Counted from the first letter of the stretch, positions 18,310 through 30,583 are shown. The stretch: DNA of 64,000 nt from Agrobacterium tumefaciens str. B6 (GCF_001541315.1 NZ_LMVK01000052.1:62001-126000); one strand, 5' to 3'. Made by a program: numbers and translations. Notes: generated from the sequence alone by a model not told the origin.

Positions 18310-19065
18310 ATGAACGGGACCAGCATGTCGGAAAAAGCCATAGAGATGACCGGCGTCAACAAGTGGTATGGCACACTCCAGGTGCTGAAGGGCATCGACC
18401 TGAATGTTGCGCGGGGAGAACATATTGTTCTGTGTGGCCCTTCGGGATCGGGAAAGTCGACCTTGATCCGTTGTATCAACCATCTTGAGGAAATCCAGCA
18501 GGGCAAGATCGCCGTCAATGGAACCGAGCTCAGCCAGAAAGGCAACAATGCAGACCATATTCGCCGTGATGTCGGCATGGTTTTCCAGCAATTCAACCTG
18601 TTCCCGCATCTGACCGTTCTTGAAAACTGCATGTTGGCACAACGCCGGGTTCGCAAAACGCCGGTCGCCGAGGCGAGAGACAAGGCCATGCGTCACCTCG
18701 AGCGGGTTCACATTGCCGAACAAGCCAAGAAATTTCCGGCCCAGCTTTCCGGCGGACAGCAACAGCGTGTCGCCATTGCCCGGGCATTGTGTATGGACCC
18801 CAAGATCATGCTTTTTGATGAGCCGACGTCGGCTCTTGACCCGGAAATGGTCAAGGAAGTGCTTGATACGATGGTATCGCTGGCCGATGACGGCATCACA
18901 ATGATCTGCGTTACCCACGAAATGGGGTTCGCGCGCGCCGTTGCCCACCGGGTGATCTTCATGGATCGCGGCGAGATTATCGAAAGCGCCAAACCAGACA
19001 CCTTCTTCAGCAATCCGGCCCATGAGCGTACCAGGACGTTCCTCAGCCAGATCCTCAACCACTGA
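18310..19065 (+). CDS. amino acid ABC transporter ATP-binding protein
   Basis: A 251-residue ATPase of the polar amino acid uptake family (GlnQ/HisP type). It has Walker [13 protein letters not shown] near residue 44, a Q-loop in [15 protein letters not shown] signature [15 protein letters not shown], Walker [15 protein letters not shown] and the switch His in [10 protein letters not shown]. It powers the two permeases encoded next. It lies 18 bp after the RidA gene and 10 bp before the first permease, in a single operon. Confidence 0.95.
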   Translation: MNGTSMSEKAIEMTGVNKWYGTLQVLKGIDLNVARGEHIVLCGPSGSGKSTLIRCINHLEEIQQGKIAVNGTELSQKGNNADHIRRDVGMVFQQFNLFPHLTVLENCMLAQRRVRKTPVAEARDKAMRHLERVHIAEQAKKFPAQLSGGQQQRVAIARALCMDPKIMLFDEPTSALDPEMVKEVLDTMVSLADDGITMICVTHEMGFARAVAHRVIFMDRGEIIESAKPDTFFSNPAHERTRTFLSQILNH

Positions 19066-19075
19066 GGGGTGACCG

Positions 19076-19744
19076 ATGAACTATACATTTGACTTTACCC
19101 CCGTATTTGCCGCCTGGCCGACACTTGTCGATGGCATCATCGGCACATTGAAGATGTCATCGCTGTCGATGGTCTTTGGTTTGAGCCTTGGTATCGTCTT
19201 CATGTCCATGCGGATGAGCAAGCAGTCGGTGCTGCGAACCATCGCCATCGGTTACATCGAACTGATCCGCAACACGCCGATTCTTGTGCAGGTGTTCTTT
19301 GTGTTCTTCGGCATGCCGGCACTAGGCATCCGGTTAAGTGGAGAGCAGGCGGCGATCCTTGCCATGACACTAAACTGTGCAGCTTATGCAGCGGAGATTG
19401 TCCGCGGCGGTGTGCAGTCCATTCGTCCAGGCCAGATCGAAGCGGGCAGGGCGCTTGGTTTGCACACGGTGGACATCTATCGCTTTGTGGTGTTTCGGCC
19501 GGCCATCCGCGCTGTTTATCCGGCGCTTTGCAGCCAGTTTATCCTGATGATGCTGAACTCCAGTCTGATGTCATCGGTGTCGGCGGAAGAATTAACATAT
19601 TTCGCACAGACGCTGGATTCGCAGACCTTCCGCAGCTTCGAGATTTATCTCACCCTCGGTGCCATTTATCTTGCGCTGTCGCAGTTCTTTTCCATCGCTC
19701 TTGGCGCCATTGGCCGAGTGTATTTCTCTTATCCGGCAAAGTGA
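19076..19744 (+). CDS. amino acid ABC transporter permease 1
   Basis: A 222-residue inner-membrane permease of the His/Glu/Gln/Arg family. Hydrophobic segments lie at about residues 20-45, 60-80, 88-110 and 185-210. The conserved cytoplasmic loop contains ELIRNTPILVQVFFVFFG early and the EAA-type IEAGRALGLHTVDIYRFVVF that contacts the ATPase. It probably pairs with the second permease as a heterodimer. The gene starts 10 bp after the ATPase gene with GAGGGGTGA as ribosome site. Confidence 0.93.
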   Translation: MNYTFDFTPVFAAWPTLVDGIIGTLKMSSLSMVFGLSLGIVFMSMRMSKQSVLRTIAIGYIELIRNTPILVQVFFVFFGMPALGIRLSGEQAAILAMTLNCAAYAAEIVRGGVQSIRPGQIEAGRALGLHTVDIYRFVVFRPAIRAVYPALCSQFILMMLNSSLMSSVSAEELTYFAQTLDSQTFRSFEIYLTLGAIYLALSQFFSIALGAIGRVYFSYPAK

Positions 19745-19753
19745 GGCAGTGCG

Positions 19754-20404
19754 ATGATCCGTCAATTTGGTTGGGGAGAGTTCCTGTTCTTGCTGGAAGG
19801 CGCGCGTTGGACGGTTGTCCTGTCGCTACTTGCCTTCACAGCCGGAGGCGCGCTCGGGCTGGCAGTCGCACTTGGACGTACCAGCAAATGGAAATGGCTG
19901 CGTATTCTGATGGCGACCTATATCCAGATATTCCAGGGTACGCCGTTGCTCGTGCAACTGTTTTTCGTGTATTTCGGCCTCCCGCTGGTCGGGATAAAGG
20001 TGGATGTCTGGGTGGCGCTGACCATCGGCCTTTCACTGCACACCAGCGCCTTTCTCGGTGAAATCTGGCGCGGCAGCATTCAGGCGGTTCCCGACGGGCA
20101 GAGCGAGGCGGCGCGTGCGCTTGGCATCGGTTATGTCCACCGTATGGTCGATATCGTATTGCCGCAGGCATTCCGGATCGGCCTGCCAGCCACCATCAGC
20201 TTCCTGGTCAATCTGATCAAGGGCACGGCGCTTGCGGCACTTCTCGGCCTGACCGAACTTACCCGCTCTGGACAGTTGATGGCCAACATCACGTTTCAGC
20301 CGCTGCAGGTCTACGGGGCTGTCGCACTCATCTACTTCTTCATCTGCATTCCACTGACCTATTGCAGTGCACGGATCGAAAGGCGCCTGAACGCCGCTCG
20401 GTAA
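19754..20404 (+). CDS. amino acid ABC transporter permease 2
   Basis: A 216-residue permease, homologous to the preceding one. It has IQIFQGTPLLVQLFFVYFGL, the EAA loop GQSEAARALGIGYVHRMVDI, and LVNLIKGTALAALLGLTELT. Four to five hydrophobic segments cover the protein. Together with permease 1 it would form the transmembrane pore for a polar amino-acid-like substrate delivered by the binding protein encoded 40 bp downstream. Confidence 0.93.
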   Translation: MIRQFGWGEFLFLLEGARWTVVLSLLAFTAGGALGLAVALGRTSKWKWLRILMATYIQIFQGTPLLVQLFFVYFGLPLVGIKVDVWVALTIGLSLHTSAFLGEIWRGSIQAVPDGQSEAARALGIGYVHRMVDIVLPQAFRIGLPATISFLVNLIKGTALAALLGLTELTRSGQLMANITFQPLQVYGAVALIYFFICIPLTYCSARIERRLNAAR

Positions 20405-20443
20405 AACAAGAACGCATGACAAAAACCAACCAGAGGTGACACT

Positions 20444-21289
20444 ATGTTCAATACAGCATTCACTCTTTCGCGTTCCAAAGCCCTTGGCGGATTGACTGCC
20501 GTCCTTCTTGCCGCGACCTCTTTGGCGACGTCGGCACTGGCTGTAACGCCGGAAGAAATCAAGGCCAAAGGCACTGCAACCATTGGTGTACAGATGGACC
20601 AGTTTCCCTGGGGCTTTATTGATGCCAAGGGTCAGAACGATGGCTTCGACATCGAAATCGCCAACATGATTGCCAAGGAACTTGGCGTTGAGGTGAAATT
20701 CGAGCGCATCACAGGGCAGAACCGTATTCCGCTGCTGGTCAACGGCAATGTCGATTTCCTGGTACCGTCAATGACAATTACCGAAGAACGCGCCAAGGTC
20801 ATCCAGTACGTCATTCCTTATTCGTCGAATGACATCACGGTCTGGGGCAAGAAGGATGCTGACATCAAGGCGAACGAAGATCTCGGCAAGTTCGTGATCG
20901 GCGTTAACCGCGGCAGTGCCTTTGAACCGCTGCTGGTCAAGGTTGCGCCTTCAAACACCCAGATCAAACGTTTTGACGATGATGCAACAACCGTGCAGGC
21001 GCTGCTTTCTGGCCAGGTCGATGCCATTCTTGGCAGCGTGACATATGGCATTGTTATCAAGCAGGCCGGTTACGATGCGCAATTTGACCGCAAGTACAAG
21101 GTTGCAGACAATTTCCAGGGCATGGCAGTACGCAAGGGCGATCAGGAAATGCTGGATTACCTGACGGACTTTGTCACCCGTCACACGGCAGACGGTTCAC
21201 TGGATGCTGCCTACAAAAAATGGATTGGGGTTGATCGGGCCACGTTGCCAACGACCCTGCCGGGTATCGATTTCGCCGGCAAACAATAA
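20444..21289 (+). CDS. periplasmic substrate-binding protein of amino acid ABC transporter
   Basis: A 281-residue family 3 solute-binding protein. A signal peptide ends near ATSLATSALA (residues 18-30). The ligand domain follows: TIGVQMDQFPWGFIDAKGQN, FDIEIANMIAKELGVEVKFE, and the Arg-containing IGVNRGSAFEPLL region that usually holds the alpha-carboxylate and amino group of amino acids. The ligand is likely a small zwitterion or carboxylated lactam. It follows the two permease genes and precedes HyuA, which suggests that the imported compound is the HyuAB substrate. Confidence 0.93.
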   Translation: MFNTAFTLSRSKALGGLTAVLLAATSLATSALAVTPEEIKAKGTATIGVQMDQFPWGFIDAKGQNDGFDIEIANMIAKELGVEVKFERITGQNRIPLLVNGNVDFLVPSMTITEERAKVIQYVIPYSSNDITVWGKKDADIKANEDLGKFVIGVNRGSAFEPLLVKVAPSNTQIKRFDDDATTVQALLSGQVDAILGSVTYGIVIKQAGYDAQFDRKYKVADNFQGMAVRKGDQEMLDYLTDFVTRHTADGSLDAAYKKWIGVDRATLPTTLPGIDFAGKQ

Positions 21290-21454
21290 CGCTGAATTTC
21301 TGCGCGACCGCTGAGGCCGCCGCGCGGAACACCTTGATATCAACAATTCAAGAGCTGTTGGCCTCCGCCTGATTGTGTGGGTGGGGGAACGGCCGACGCA
21401 CGTCGAAATTTGAATTTCCCGCGCCCGGCACACCCAGCAGCTCGCTTACGGAGC

Positions 21455-23557
21455 ATGAGTTATAAAATGGCGAAAGATGGCAAGCAGATCAGGGTCGGTG
21501 TCGATATCGGTGGCACCTTCACCGACGTTGCGATGGAGGTAGGCATCACGCTCCATTCGATCAAAGTGTTGACCGATTATTCCTATCCCGAAAACGCGAT
21601 AGTCAAGGGTATCCGTCAGGTGGCGGAGGTGGCACGCGTCGAGCTTTCCGAGATCGATACGATCATCCACGGCACGACGCTGGCAACCAACGCACTGATT
21701 GAACGACGCGGTGCGCGCACGGCGTTCATCACGACCAAGGGCTTCCGTGACGTCATCGAAATGCGAACCGAGAGCCGTTTCGAACAGTATGATCTCAATA
21801 TCGTCCTGCCAGCGCCACTTGTACCGAGAAACGAACGTTTTGTAATCGATGAACGTATCGGTGCAGATGGCTCCGTGCTCAAGGCACTGGATATCGCCGA
21901 AGTGGATGCGCTCTGCGACCGCATCATTGCGGCGGGTTATGAAAGCGTCGCGATCGGTTTCATCCACTCCTATCTGAATGGCGCGCATGAAAAGGTTGTT
22001 CGTGAACGCCTTCTTGCCAAGAAGCCGGATATTTCGGTTTCGATCTCTTCTGAAGTCTCGCCGCAAATGCGCGAGTTCCAGCGTTTCAACACCGTTTGCG
22101 CCAATGCTTTCGTCAAGCCCCTCATGGCTTCCTACCTTAACCGACTGGTCGGCCGGTTGACCGAAGAGGGCACCCGTTGCCCGGTCTTCATGATCCATTC
22201 CGGTGGCGGTATCATCAGCGTCGAAAGTGCTGTTGAATTCCCTGTCCGCCTGCTTGAATCCGGACCGGCTGGCGGTGCCATTTTTGCGGCCCATATCGCC
22301 AGCAGCTATGGTCTCGATCAGGTTCTGTCCTATGACATGGGCGGCACGACCGCCAAGATTTGCCTGATTGAAAAACAGACACCAAAAACGTCGAAAACCT
22401 TTGAAGTCGCCCGTACCTGGCGTTTCAAGAAGGGCAGCGGCATGCCGATTTCCATTCCGGTTATCGAAATGGTCGAAATCGGTGCCGGTGGTGGCTCAAT
22501 TGCTACCATCGACAGCATGCGCCAGATCCGTGTGGGGCCACATAGTGCGGGTTCCGAACCGGGCCCGGCTTGCTATGGTCGCGGCGGTGCAAACCCAACG
22601 GTCACTGACGCCGACCTGATCCTTGGTCGCCTTGACCCGGACGAATTTGCCGGCGGTGCGATGAAGCTTGATCGTCCGGCGTCCGACAAGGCCATGGATA
22701 CCGACATCGCGTCAAAACTCGCCACCGATATCGCCACCGCAGCCTACGGTCTCAGCGAAGTGGTTGATGAGAACATGAGCAATGCTGCGCGCATGCATGC
22801 GGTGGAAAATGGCAAGGAACTGTCCGAGTTCACCATGATCGCGTTTGGTGGGGCTGCGCCGATCCATGCGGCACGACTGTGTGAGAAGCTCGGCATATCG
22901 AATCTGCTGATCCCGCCTGGTGCTGGTGTCGGTTCGGCTATAGGCTTCCTGCGTGCGCCTTTCGGTTTTGAATCCGTTCGCAGTGCTTATAGCCGTCTCA
23001 GCCGCTTTGAAGCCAAGGCGATCAATCAGACGATTTCTGACCTGATCGCAGAAGCAACATCCTTCGTGCGTTCCGGTGCTCCGGATGCTGACCCATCACT
23101 CGAATGCACGGCCTACATGCGTTACGTCGGCCAAGGCTGGGAAGTGCCTGTCACCATTGAGGTTCGTGATTATGCCGATGCTGACGACAGGCATTTCCGC
23201 GAATTGTTCGATGAACAATACGAACACTTCTTTGGTCGTGTCATTGATGGTCTGGATGTCGAAATCGTCAGTTGGTCGTTGCGTGCCACCTCGAAGGTTT
23301 CACCACCAGATCGTATCGGCAAGACCGAAAAGGCTGGCAGCGCCAAGACAAGTGGTGTGCGCGACATCTTCGACGTTCTGGAAGGCAGCTTCCAGAATGC
23401 CTCGATTGTTGCGCGCAGCGACATGAAGGCTGGTGACTGGATGGCCGGACCGGCTGTCATCACCGAACGTGAAACCTCGACCATTGTCACCGCAAGCCGC
23501 GAAGTCATCATGCAAGCCGATGGCTGCCTGCTCGTACGCGTCAAGCAAAACGCTTGA
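21455..23557 (+). CDS. hydantoinase/oxoprolinase subunit A (HyuA family)
   Basis: A 700-residue ATP-grasp-unrelated, actin-fold ATPase of the HyuA family. The N-terminal phosphate loop is VGVDIGGTFTDVA, followed by HGTTLATNALIERRGARTAF and the second nucleotide-binding stretch LSYDMGGTTAKICLIE. The C-terminal part carries IEMVEIGAGGGSIA and HSAGSEPGPACYGRGG. The family hydrolyses 5-oxoproline, hydantoins or related lactams with ATP, or carboxylates ketones. It works with HyuB, encoded immediately downstream with near-overlap. The start at 21455 is chosen; an ATG at 21467 is also plausible. An N-terminal extension to 21377 has no homology. Confidence 0.93.
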   Translation: MSYKMAKDGKQIRVGVDIGGTFTDVAMEVGITLHSIKVLTDYSYPENAIVKGIRQVAEVARVELSEIDTIIHGTTLATNALIERRGARTAFITTKGFRDVIEMRTESRFEQYDLNIVLPAPLVPRNERFVIDERIGADGSVLKALDIAEVDALCDRIIAAGYESVAIGFIHSYLNGAHEKVVRERLLAKKPDISVSISSEVSPQMREFQRFNTVCANAFVKPLMASYLNRLVGRLTEEGTRCPVFMIHSGGGIISVESAVEFPVRLLESGPAGGAIFAAHIASSYGLDQVLSYDMGGTTAKICLIEKQTPKTSKTFEVARTWRFKKGSGMPISIPVIEMVEIGAGGGSIATIDSMRQIRVGPHSAGSEPGPACYGRGGANPTVTDADLILGRLDPDEFAGGAMKLDRPASDKAMDTDIASKLATDIATAAYGLSEVVDENMSNAARMHAVENGKELSEFTMIAFGGAAPIHAARLCEKLGISNLLIPPGAGVGSAIGFLRAPFGFESVRSAYSRLSRFEAKAINQTISDLIAEATSFVRSGAPDADPSLECTAYMRYVGQGWEVPVTIEVRDYADADDRHFRELFDEQYEHFFGRVIDGLDVEIVSWSLRATSKVSPPDRIGKTEKAGSAKTSGVRDIFDVLEGSFQNASIVARSDMKAGDWMAGPAVITERETSTIVTASREVIMQADGCLLVRVKQNA

Positions 23558-23571
23558 ACGGAGGATCAACC

Positions 23572-25209
23572 ATGAAAACCAATGCACTTTCCGAAGTCCA
23601 CATGCAGATTATGTGGAACCGCCTTATCTCCGTTGTGGAAGAACAGGCAGTTACCCTCATCCGCACTGCCTTCAGCACCAGCGTCCGTGAATCAGGAGAC
23701 CTTTCTGCCGGCGTGTTCAATCGTGGTGGCAAGATGATTGCCCAGGCTGTGACCGGTACGCCCGGTCACGTCAATGCCATGGCAGAGGCTGTCGGCCACT
23801 TCATCCGCGACATCGGGCCCGAGAATATTTTTGAAGGCGATGTCTACATCACCAATGATCCCTGGAAGGGCACGGGCCACTTGCACGATTTCACGGTGGT
23901 GTCGCCAAGCTTCCGCAATGGTGCCCTCGTTGGTTATTTTGCCTGCACGGCGCACGTTGTTGACGTCGGCGGTCGTGGCTTCGGCCCGGATGCCAACGAG
24001 GTTTACGAAGAAGGCATCTTTGTTCCGATCATGAAATTTGCTGAGCGCGGCAAGGTCAACAAGGACCTCGTCAACATCCTGCACAACAACGTGCGCGAAA
24101 GTCACCAGGTTGTTGGTGACGTGTATTCCCTCGCGGCCTGCAACGAAATCGGACACCGTCGTCTGATGGACATGATGGAGGAATTCGAGCTTGCAGACCT
24201 CGAAACGCTGGGCGAGTTCATCTTCAAGCGCAGTTATGACGCCACGATCGAGCGCATAGCAGCCCTGCCAAAGGGCTCCTATTCAAACGTCATGCGTGTT
24301 GACGGTTATGGCTCTCCGATCGACATCGCGGTCCGTCTCGATGTTGCTGAAGATCATATCCTTGCGGATTTCGAGGGCACATCGCCGCCCAGTCCGAAGG
24401 GCATCAATTGCCCTATCATCTATTCGGCAGCTTATGCCTGCTATGGCATGAAATGCTCGATTGCGCCTGAAATCCCCAACAACCACGCTTCGCTGCTACC
24501 ATTCCGCATGACGGCACCAACCAATTGCATTCTGAACGCCCAGCACCCGGCGCCAGTGTCCGTTCGCCACGTTCTCGGCCACCTGGTACCGGACGCCGTA
24601 CTCGGTGCCGTTCACAAGATGCTGCCGGGACAGGTTCCGGCAGAGGGGGCGGGCGCCCTGTGGAACCTGCATGTCAGCGTGCGACCATTGCAGGGGGAGC
24701 ATGCACCAGCTGACGGCGGCCAGCGCGCCGAAGTTCTGCTGTTCAACAGTGGTGGTGCCGGCGCCCGTTCGACACTTGATGGTCTGAGTGCCACGGCCTT
24801 CCCAAGCGGTGTTCATTCGATGTCGATCGAAGCAACTGAGCATGTTGGTCCAGTTATCTTCTGGCGCAAGGAACTGCGGGATGGTTCCGGTGGTGCTGGC
24901 CAGTTCCGTGGTGGCCTCGGCCAGGTTCTCGAAATTTCTCCGACAGACGGCCATGAAATGCATTTCAATGCAATGTTCGACCGTGTCGAACATCCTCCAC
25001 GGGGTCGTGAGGGCGGTGAAAACGGTGCAGCCGGCGCCGTCCTGCTTGATGACGGAACACGCCTGGCCGCCAAGGGTCGTCAGCACGTGCCTGCCGGTCG
25101 TCGGCTGATCCTACAGCTGCCGGGTGGTGGCGGCTACGGTCCGGTTGAGAAACGCGACGCCGATGCCGCCCAGCGCGACAGCGACTTTGACTACGTGACT
25201 GCCCGATAA
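23572..25209 (+). CDS. hydantoinase/oxoprolinase subunit B (HyuB family)
   Basis: A 545-residue HyuB subunit. It shows RTAFSTSVRESGDLSAGVFN, the metal-site region GTPGHVNAMAEAVGHF, the segments TNDPWKGTGHLHDFTVV and FACTAHVVDVGGRGFGPDA, and late GPVIFWRKELRDGSGG plus HVPAGRRLILQLPGGGGYG. These are conserved through the HyuB, OPLAH and acetophenone carboxylase families. HyuB accepts the phosphorylated intermediate made by HyuA and completes ring opening. The ATG at 23572 has GGAGG nine bases upstream. The gene begins 14 bases after the hyuA stop, so translation is coupled. Confidence 0.93.
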   Translation: MKTNALSEVHMQIMWNRLISVVEEQAVTLIRTAFSTSVRESGDLSAGVFNRGGKMIAQAVTGTPGHVNAMAEAVGHFIRDIGPENIFEGDVYITNDPWKGTGHLHDFTVVSPSFRNGALVGYFACTAHVVDVGGRGFGPDANEVYEEGIFVPIMKFAERGKVNKDLVNILHNNVRESHQVVGDVYSLAACNEIGHRRLMDMMEEFELADLETLGEFIFKRSYDATIERIAALPKGSYSNVMRVDGYGSPIDIAVRLDVAEDHILADFEGTSPPSPKGINCPIIYSAAYACYGMKCSIAPEIPNNHASLLPFRMTAPTNCILNAQHPAPVSVRHVLGHLVPDAVLGAVHKMLPGQVPAEGAGALWNLHVSVRPLQGEHAPADGGQRAEVLLFNSGGAGARSTLDGLSATAFPSGVHSMSIEATEHVGPVIFWRKELRDGSGGAGQFRGGLGQVLEISPTDGHEMHFNAMFDRVEHPPRGREGGENGAAGAVLLDDGTRLAAKGRQHVPAGRRLILQLPGGGGYGPVEKRDADAAQRDSDFDYVTAR

Positions 25210-25285
25210 CTCCCCCGTGGAAGCCGGGCGAGAAGTTCAGCCTCGCCCGGCTTCCAGCTGAAAGATAAGGTCAAGGAAATCGAAA

Positions 25286-27470
<2,185 letters not shown>

Positions 27471-27569
27471 AGAAAATAGGCGTGGTGCTGGCAAGTTGCC
27501 GCATCACGTCAATCTCTGCTGCGGTTCAGCGAGAGGACTAAATGGTTCGGACGGACTGTTGCATCGTGT

Positions 27570-27579
27570 GTGATATCAC
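27570..27579. repeat. perfect 10-bp palindrome
   Basis: GTGATATCAC reads the same on both strands, about 100 bases after the kdgD stop. It could be a regulator half-site pair; function unknown. Confidence 0.3.
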
Positions 27580-27585
27580 GCCACC

Positions 27586-27602
27586 GGCTAAACGCTTTAG
27601 CC
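27586..27602 (+). terminator. hairpin downstream of kdgD operon
   Basis: GGCTAAA (27586-27592) pairs perfectly with TTTAGCC (27596-27602) around CGC. It is a plausible end signal of catabolic operon 1, although no U-tract follows and it is 115 bases past the stop. Confidence 0.35.
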
Positions 27603-28251
27603 GCCGTCTCTGCAAAGTAAAAGCGACGAAGTGTCTTGCTGTTACCGCCATTCAGGCACGTCGATGTTCTTACCGATAGTATTATGATTTCAGAAACATA
27701 AGTTCTTGAAACGTGCAGTCTACGGTTCGATCTTCATCAAGGCGATGAAACGGCTATTTCAATCTAAGCTCGTTGCGTCCAAGCGGCCGACTCACCTGAT
27801 GAGGTTCCAGGCCTCCAGGGCGGTCCGTTCTGCGCATCCACATTTGCTCCCGCGTGTCGGGCTCCCCCTGAATTGTTTCGGAATGTGCAATAAACGTAAG
27901 CGGCAAGCAGACCCCATCTGGCAGGGCTAATGGCGATCAGGCTATGGCATTAGGCATCTGATTTGGACTCGCTCATCAAAAGTGCCGCTGAAATTCTTCG
28001 ATGCTCTTCCACGCATCAATGGATTTTTTCAGCAGAGCCTCATTATCTATCCTCAAATGTCCGATTTGACCCAATTCGTTGCTCGAAAGCTATGTATCAA
28101 CTTTGGCGAGAGAAAGAGGGGCGCGGGGGCACTGCGGTACCGGGGCGCTCGGCGGAGAAGCTTCAAGCCATAACACCATCCGGATGCTCATTTCGGTGGC
28201 TGTTTCCCAGCCTTCTTCTTCATCACCATTGCACTGTCCACCCGTTCACAG

Positions 28252-28357
28252 ATGGAGGATTGTATATTGAGGAGCTATTGCATGCTGCAGAAGATCTACC
28301 GATTGGGTGCGTTCTCGGTCGTTGCGCTGGTTGGCCAAGCCATTGGTCTGGCTGGTG
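28252..28357 (+). repeat. duplicated 5' leader and signal-peptide segment, copy 1
   Basis: From about 28252 the ribosome site, start codon and signal peptide code closely resemble the minus-strand segment 34000-34103. The run TTGAGGAGC-ATTGCATGCTG is shared with one mismatch, and the peptides MLQKIYRLGAFSV and MLSKIHRLAVFSV align. The two proteins are otherwise unrelated. Confidence 0.6.
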
Positions 28358-29103
28358 CCGCAATGGCACAGGAAGCGGATGCCGATCTTGCGAAAAAGCT
28401 CAGCAATCCCGTTGCGTCGCTGATCAGCGTGCCGTTCCAATTCAACTACGATCGGGGCTTCGGACCGAACCGTGGCGACCGGAAGACGCTCGATATCCAG
28501 CCCGTCATTCCATTTGCGCTGAACGAGGACTGGAATTTGATCTCCCGTACCATCGTACCTGTCACCTGGCAGCATGACATCGCCGGTTCCTCCGGCAATC
28601 AGTTGGGCCTTGGAGATATCTCGCAAAGCTTCTTTATCTCCCCGACGCAGCCGACCTCCGGCGGGATTATCTGGGGAGCGGGGCCCGTCTTCCTCCTTCC
28701 CACGGCGACCGACGATCTGCTCGGAGGCGGCAAGTTCGGGCTCGGTCCGACTGCTGTCGTCCTGAAGCAGGAAGGACCATGGACGGTTGGTGCATTGGGA
28801 AACCATATCTGGTCCGTTGCGGGCAAGGGAGACAAGCCCGACATCAACGCGACCTATTTGCAGCCCTTCATCTCCTATAGAACATCGGATGCCTGGACCT
28901 TCACGCTCAATACCGAGAGCACCTACGACTGGAAGGCGGATCAGTGGGCCGTGCCGATCAATTTCCAGGTGTCGAAGCTTGTGAAGTTCGGTGAGCAACC
29001 GGTGAGCCTTTCCGCAGGCGCGCGTTATTGGGCAGCCGCGCCGGAGAACGGGCCGCACGGTTGGGGTGCCCGTGTCGGACTGTCGCTTCTGTTTCCGAAT
29101 TAG
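28282..29103 (+). CDS. outer-membrane transporter-like protein (neuromedin U-type annotation)
   Basis: A 273-residue secreted protein with a signal peptide ending near GAAMA (residues 1-29). The mature part begins ADLAKKLSNPVASLISVPFQ and has FNYDRGFGPNRG, LNEDWNLISRTIVPV, AGPVFLLPTATDDLLGGGKF and FTLNTESTYDWKADQWAVPI. These are the marks of beta-strand-rich proteins often annotated as transporter or neuromedin U. The alternating pattern and final aromatic LLFPN fit an outer-membrane barrel. Function is unknown. AGGAGC precedes the ATG at 28282. The following DUF900 gene starts within 90 bases, so they may be cotranscribed. Confidence 0.8.
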   Translation: MLQKIYRLGAFSVVALVGQAIGLAGAAMAQEADADLAKKLSNPVASLISVPFQFNYDRGFGPNRGDRKTLDIQPVIPFALNEDWNLISRTIVPVTWQHDIAGSSGNQLGLGDISQSFFISPTQPTSGGIIWGAGPVFLLPTATDDLLGGGKFGLGPTAVVLKQEGPWTVGALGNHIWSVAGKGDKPDINATYLQPFISYRTSDAWTFTLNTESTYDWKADQWAVPINFQVSKLVKFGEQPVSLSAGARYWAAAPENGPHGWGARVGLSLLFPN

Positions 29104-29190
29104 ATGACGCTCAGTTCTCTTTCGCCTTCCGGTATCACCGGGTTCGACCGGTGGTGCCGCTGCGCGATCGGGTATTTGAGGAAGAAATTC

Positions 29191-30453
29191 GTGGGAAAAA
29201 ATCGTATCGTCCAGCCGTCGTCGGCACGGTTGAGCTGGCCTTGGCGGCTTCTTGTATTTTCAACGCTCGCGGCGCTTTGCGCCTGCGCCGGCAATCCGAA
29301 GGATGTGCTGACGCCAGTGGCGGATACGTCCCCGAGTTCCCCCAAGGTCGATATGCTGATTGCCACGATGCGCAGTCGATCTTTGGTGCCCGGAGAGATG
29401 TTCACGGGGGAGCGCGCGCTGGCCCCGGCTTTCGCCAATCTCACCGTGTCAATCCCACCGGGCAAGGTCCGTAAGGAAGGTGAGGTAGAATGGCCAAAGC
29501 GGCTACCCGCTAATCCGGCAACCGATTTTGCAACGTTGAAAGCCAACTATCTCGACGCCGGCGACGCCAGGCGGTGGCTGAGCGCGTCGGTCCGCAAGAA
29601 CCCCGATCGCAGCGTTCTGGTCTTCATTCACGGTTTCAACAACCGCTTTGAGGACTCTGTCTATCGCTTCGCGCAGATCGTGCACGATTCCGGTGTGCAC
29701 AGCACACCTGTCCTGGCAACATGGCCGTCGCGTGGGAGCCTGCTTGCCTATGGGTACGACCGCGAAAGCACGAACTACACCCGCAATGCGCTGGAAACAC
29801 TGTTTCAGTATCTCGCAAAAGATCCCGAGGTGAAGGAGGTTTCCGTACTCGCGCATTCCATGGGCAATTCTCTGGCGCTGGAATCGTTACGCCAGATGGC
29901 AATCAGAAACGGTCGTCTTCCTGCCAAGTTCAGGAACGTCATGCTGGCGGCTCCCGATGTCGATGTCGACGTCTTCCGGCAGCAGATCGCCGACATGGGA
30001 AAACAGCGTCCCCAATTCACCTTGTTCGTGTCTCGCGATGATAAGGCACTGGCTGTGTCGCGTCGGGTTTGGGGCGGCGTTTCCAGGCTCGGCGCCATCG
30101 ATCCCGAGGCGGCGCCATACAAGAAGGAACTCGAAGACAACAAGATTACCGTGATAGACCTCACCACGATCAGATCCGGTGACAGCCTGAACCATGGCAA
30201 GTTTGCGGAGTCGCCGCAGATCGTTCAGCTTATCGGACAACGCATTTCCGAAGGTCAGACGCTGACCGACAGCCGGATCGGACTTGGTGACCGGATACTG
30301 GCCGCCACGACGGAAACCGCCGCAGCCGCTGGAAACGTCGCTGGCCTGGTCCTTGCGGCCCCCGTTGCCGTGCTCGATCGGAACACGCGCGACAATTACG
30401 CCAACCACCTGGATGACCTCGGAGGCGCAAGCAGCAATGGGACGAAACGGTGA
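29191..30453 (+). CDS. DUF900-type alpha/beta hydrolase lipoprotein
   Basis: A protein of about 420 residues. The N-terminus has a lipoprotein-type signal, LLVFSTLAALCACAG, suggesting anchoring in the envelope. The central domain is a DUF900-like alpha/beta hydrolase: VLVFIHGFNNRFEDSVYRFA, the nucleophile in VLAHSMGNSLALESL, and LAAPDVDVDVF. Substrate is unknown. I choose the GTG at 29191 because GAGGAAG lies six bases upstream. An ATG at 29104, immediately after the previous stop codon, would add 29 residues before the signal. It follows the outer-membrane protein gene closely. Confidence 0.85.
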   Translation: MGKNRIVQPSSARLSWPWRLLVFSTLAALCACAGNPKDVLTPVADTSPSSPKVDMLIATMRSRSLVPGEMFTGERALAPAFANLTVSIPPGKVRKEGEVEWPKRLPANPATDFATLKANYLDAGDARRWLSASVRKNPDRSVLVFIHGFNNRFEDSVYRFAQIVHDSGVHSTPVLATWPSRGSLLAYGYDRESTNYTRNALETLFQYLAKDPEVKEVSVLAHSMGNSLALESLRQMAIRNGRLPAKFRNVMLAAPDVDVDVFRQQIADMGKQRPQFTLFVSRDDKALAVSRRVWGGVSRLGAIDPEAAPYKKELEDNKITVIDLTTIRSGDSLNHGKFAESPQIVQLIGQRISEGQTLTDSRIGLGDRILAATTETAAAAGNVAGLVLAAPVAVLDRNTRDNYANHLDDLGGASSNGTKR

Positions 30454-30583
30454 CCCTGTCCTGCCTTGCCGTCTTGGCATCCCCATGTTTGGCCAGCCTT
30501 CTGCAACGATGGAGATGGCGGCTCGTGCCAGCTTGTAGTGGCGGCGGCTCAGCCCGAAGCCGACGGAAACGCGCAATCGCACA

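Larger units (their letters stand above)
27471..28281. other. 811-base stretch without a recognisable gene
   Basis: Between kdgD and the outer-membrane protein gene I find no open frame with family character. Two symmetric elements are present at 27570-27579 and 27586-27602. The rest has mixed composition and may contain decayed DNA. The last 30 bases belong to the leader shared with the acid phosphatase gene. Confidence 0.6.

Noticed and set aside
27963-28577. A 204-codon open frame overlapping the outer-membrane protein gene
   Set aside because: It overlaps the 5' half of a gene with a clear signal peptide and ribosome site, and its composition is not protein-like.
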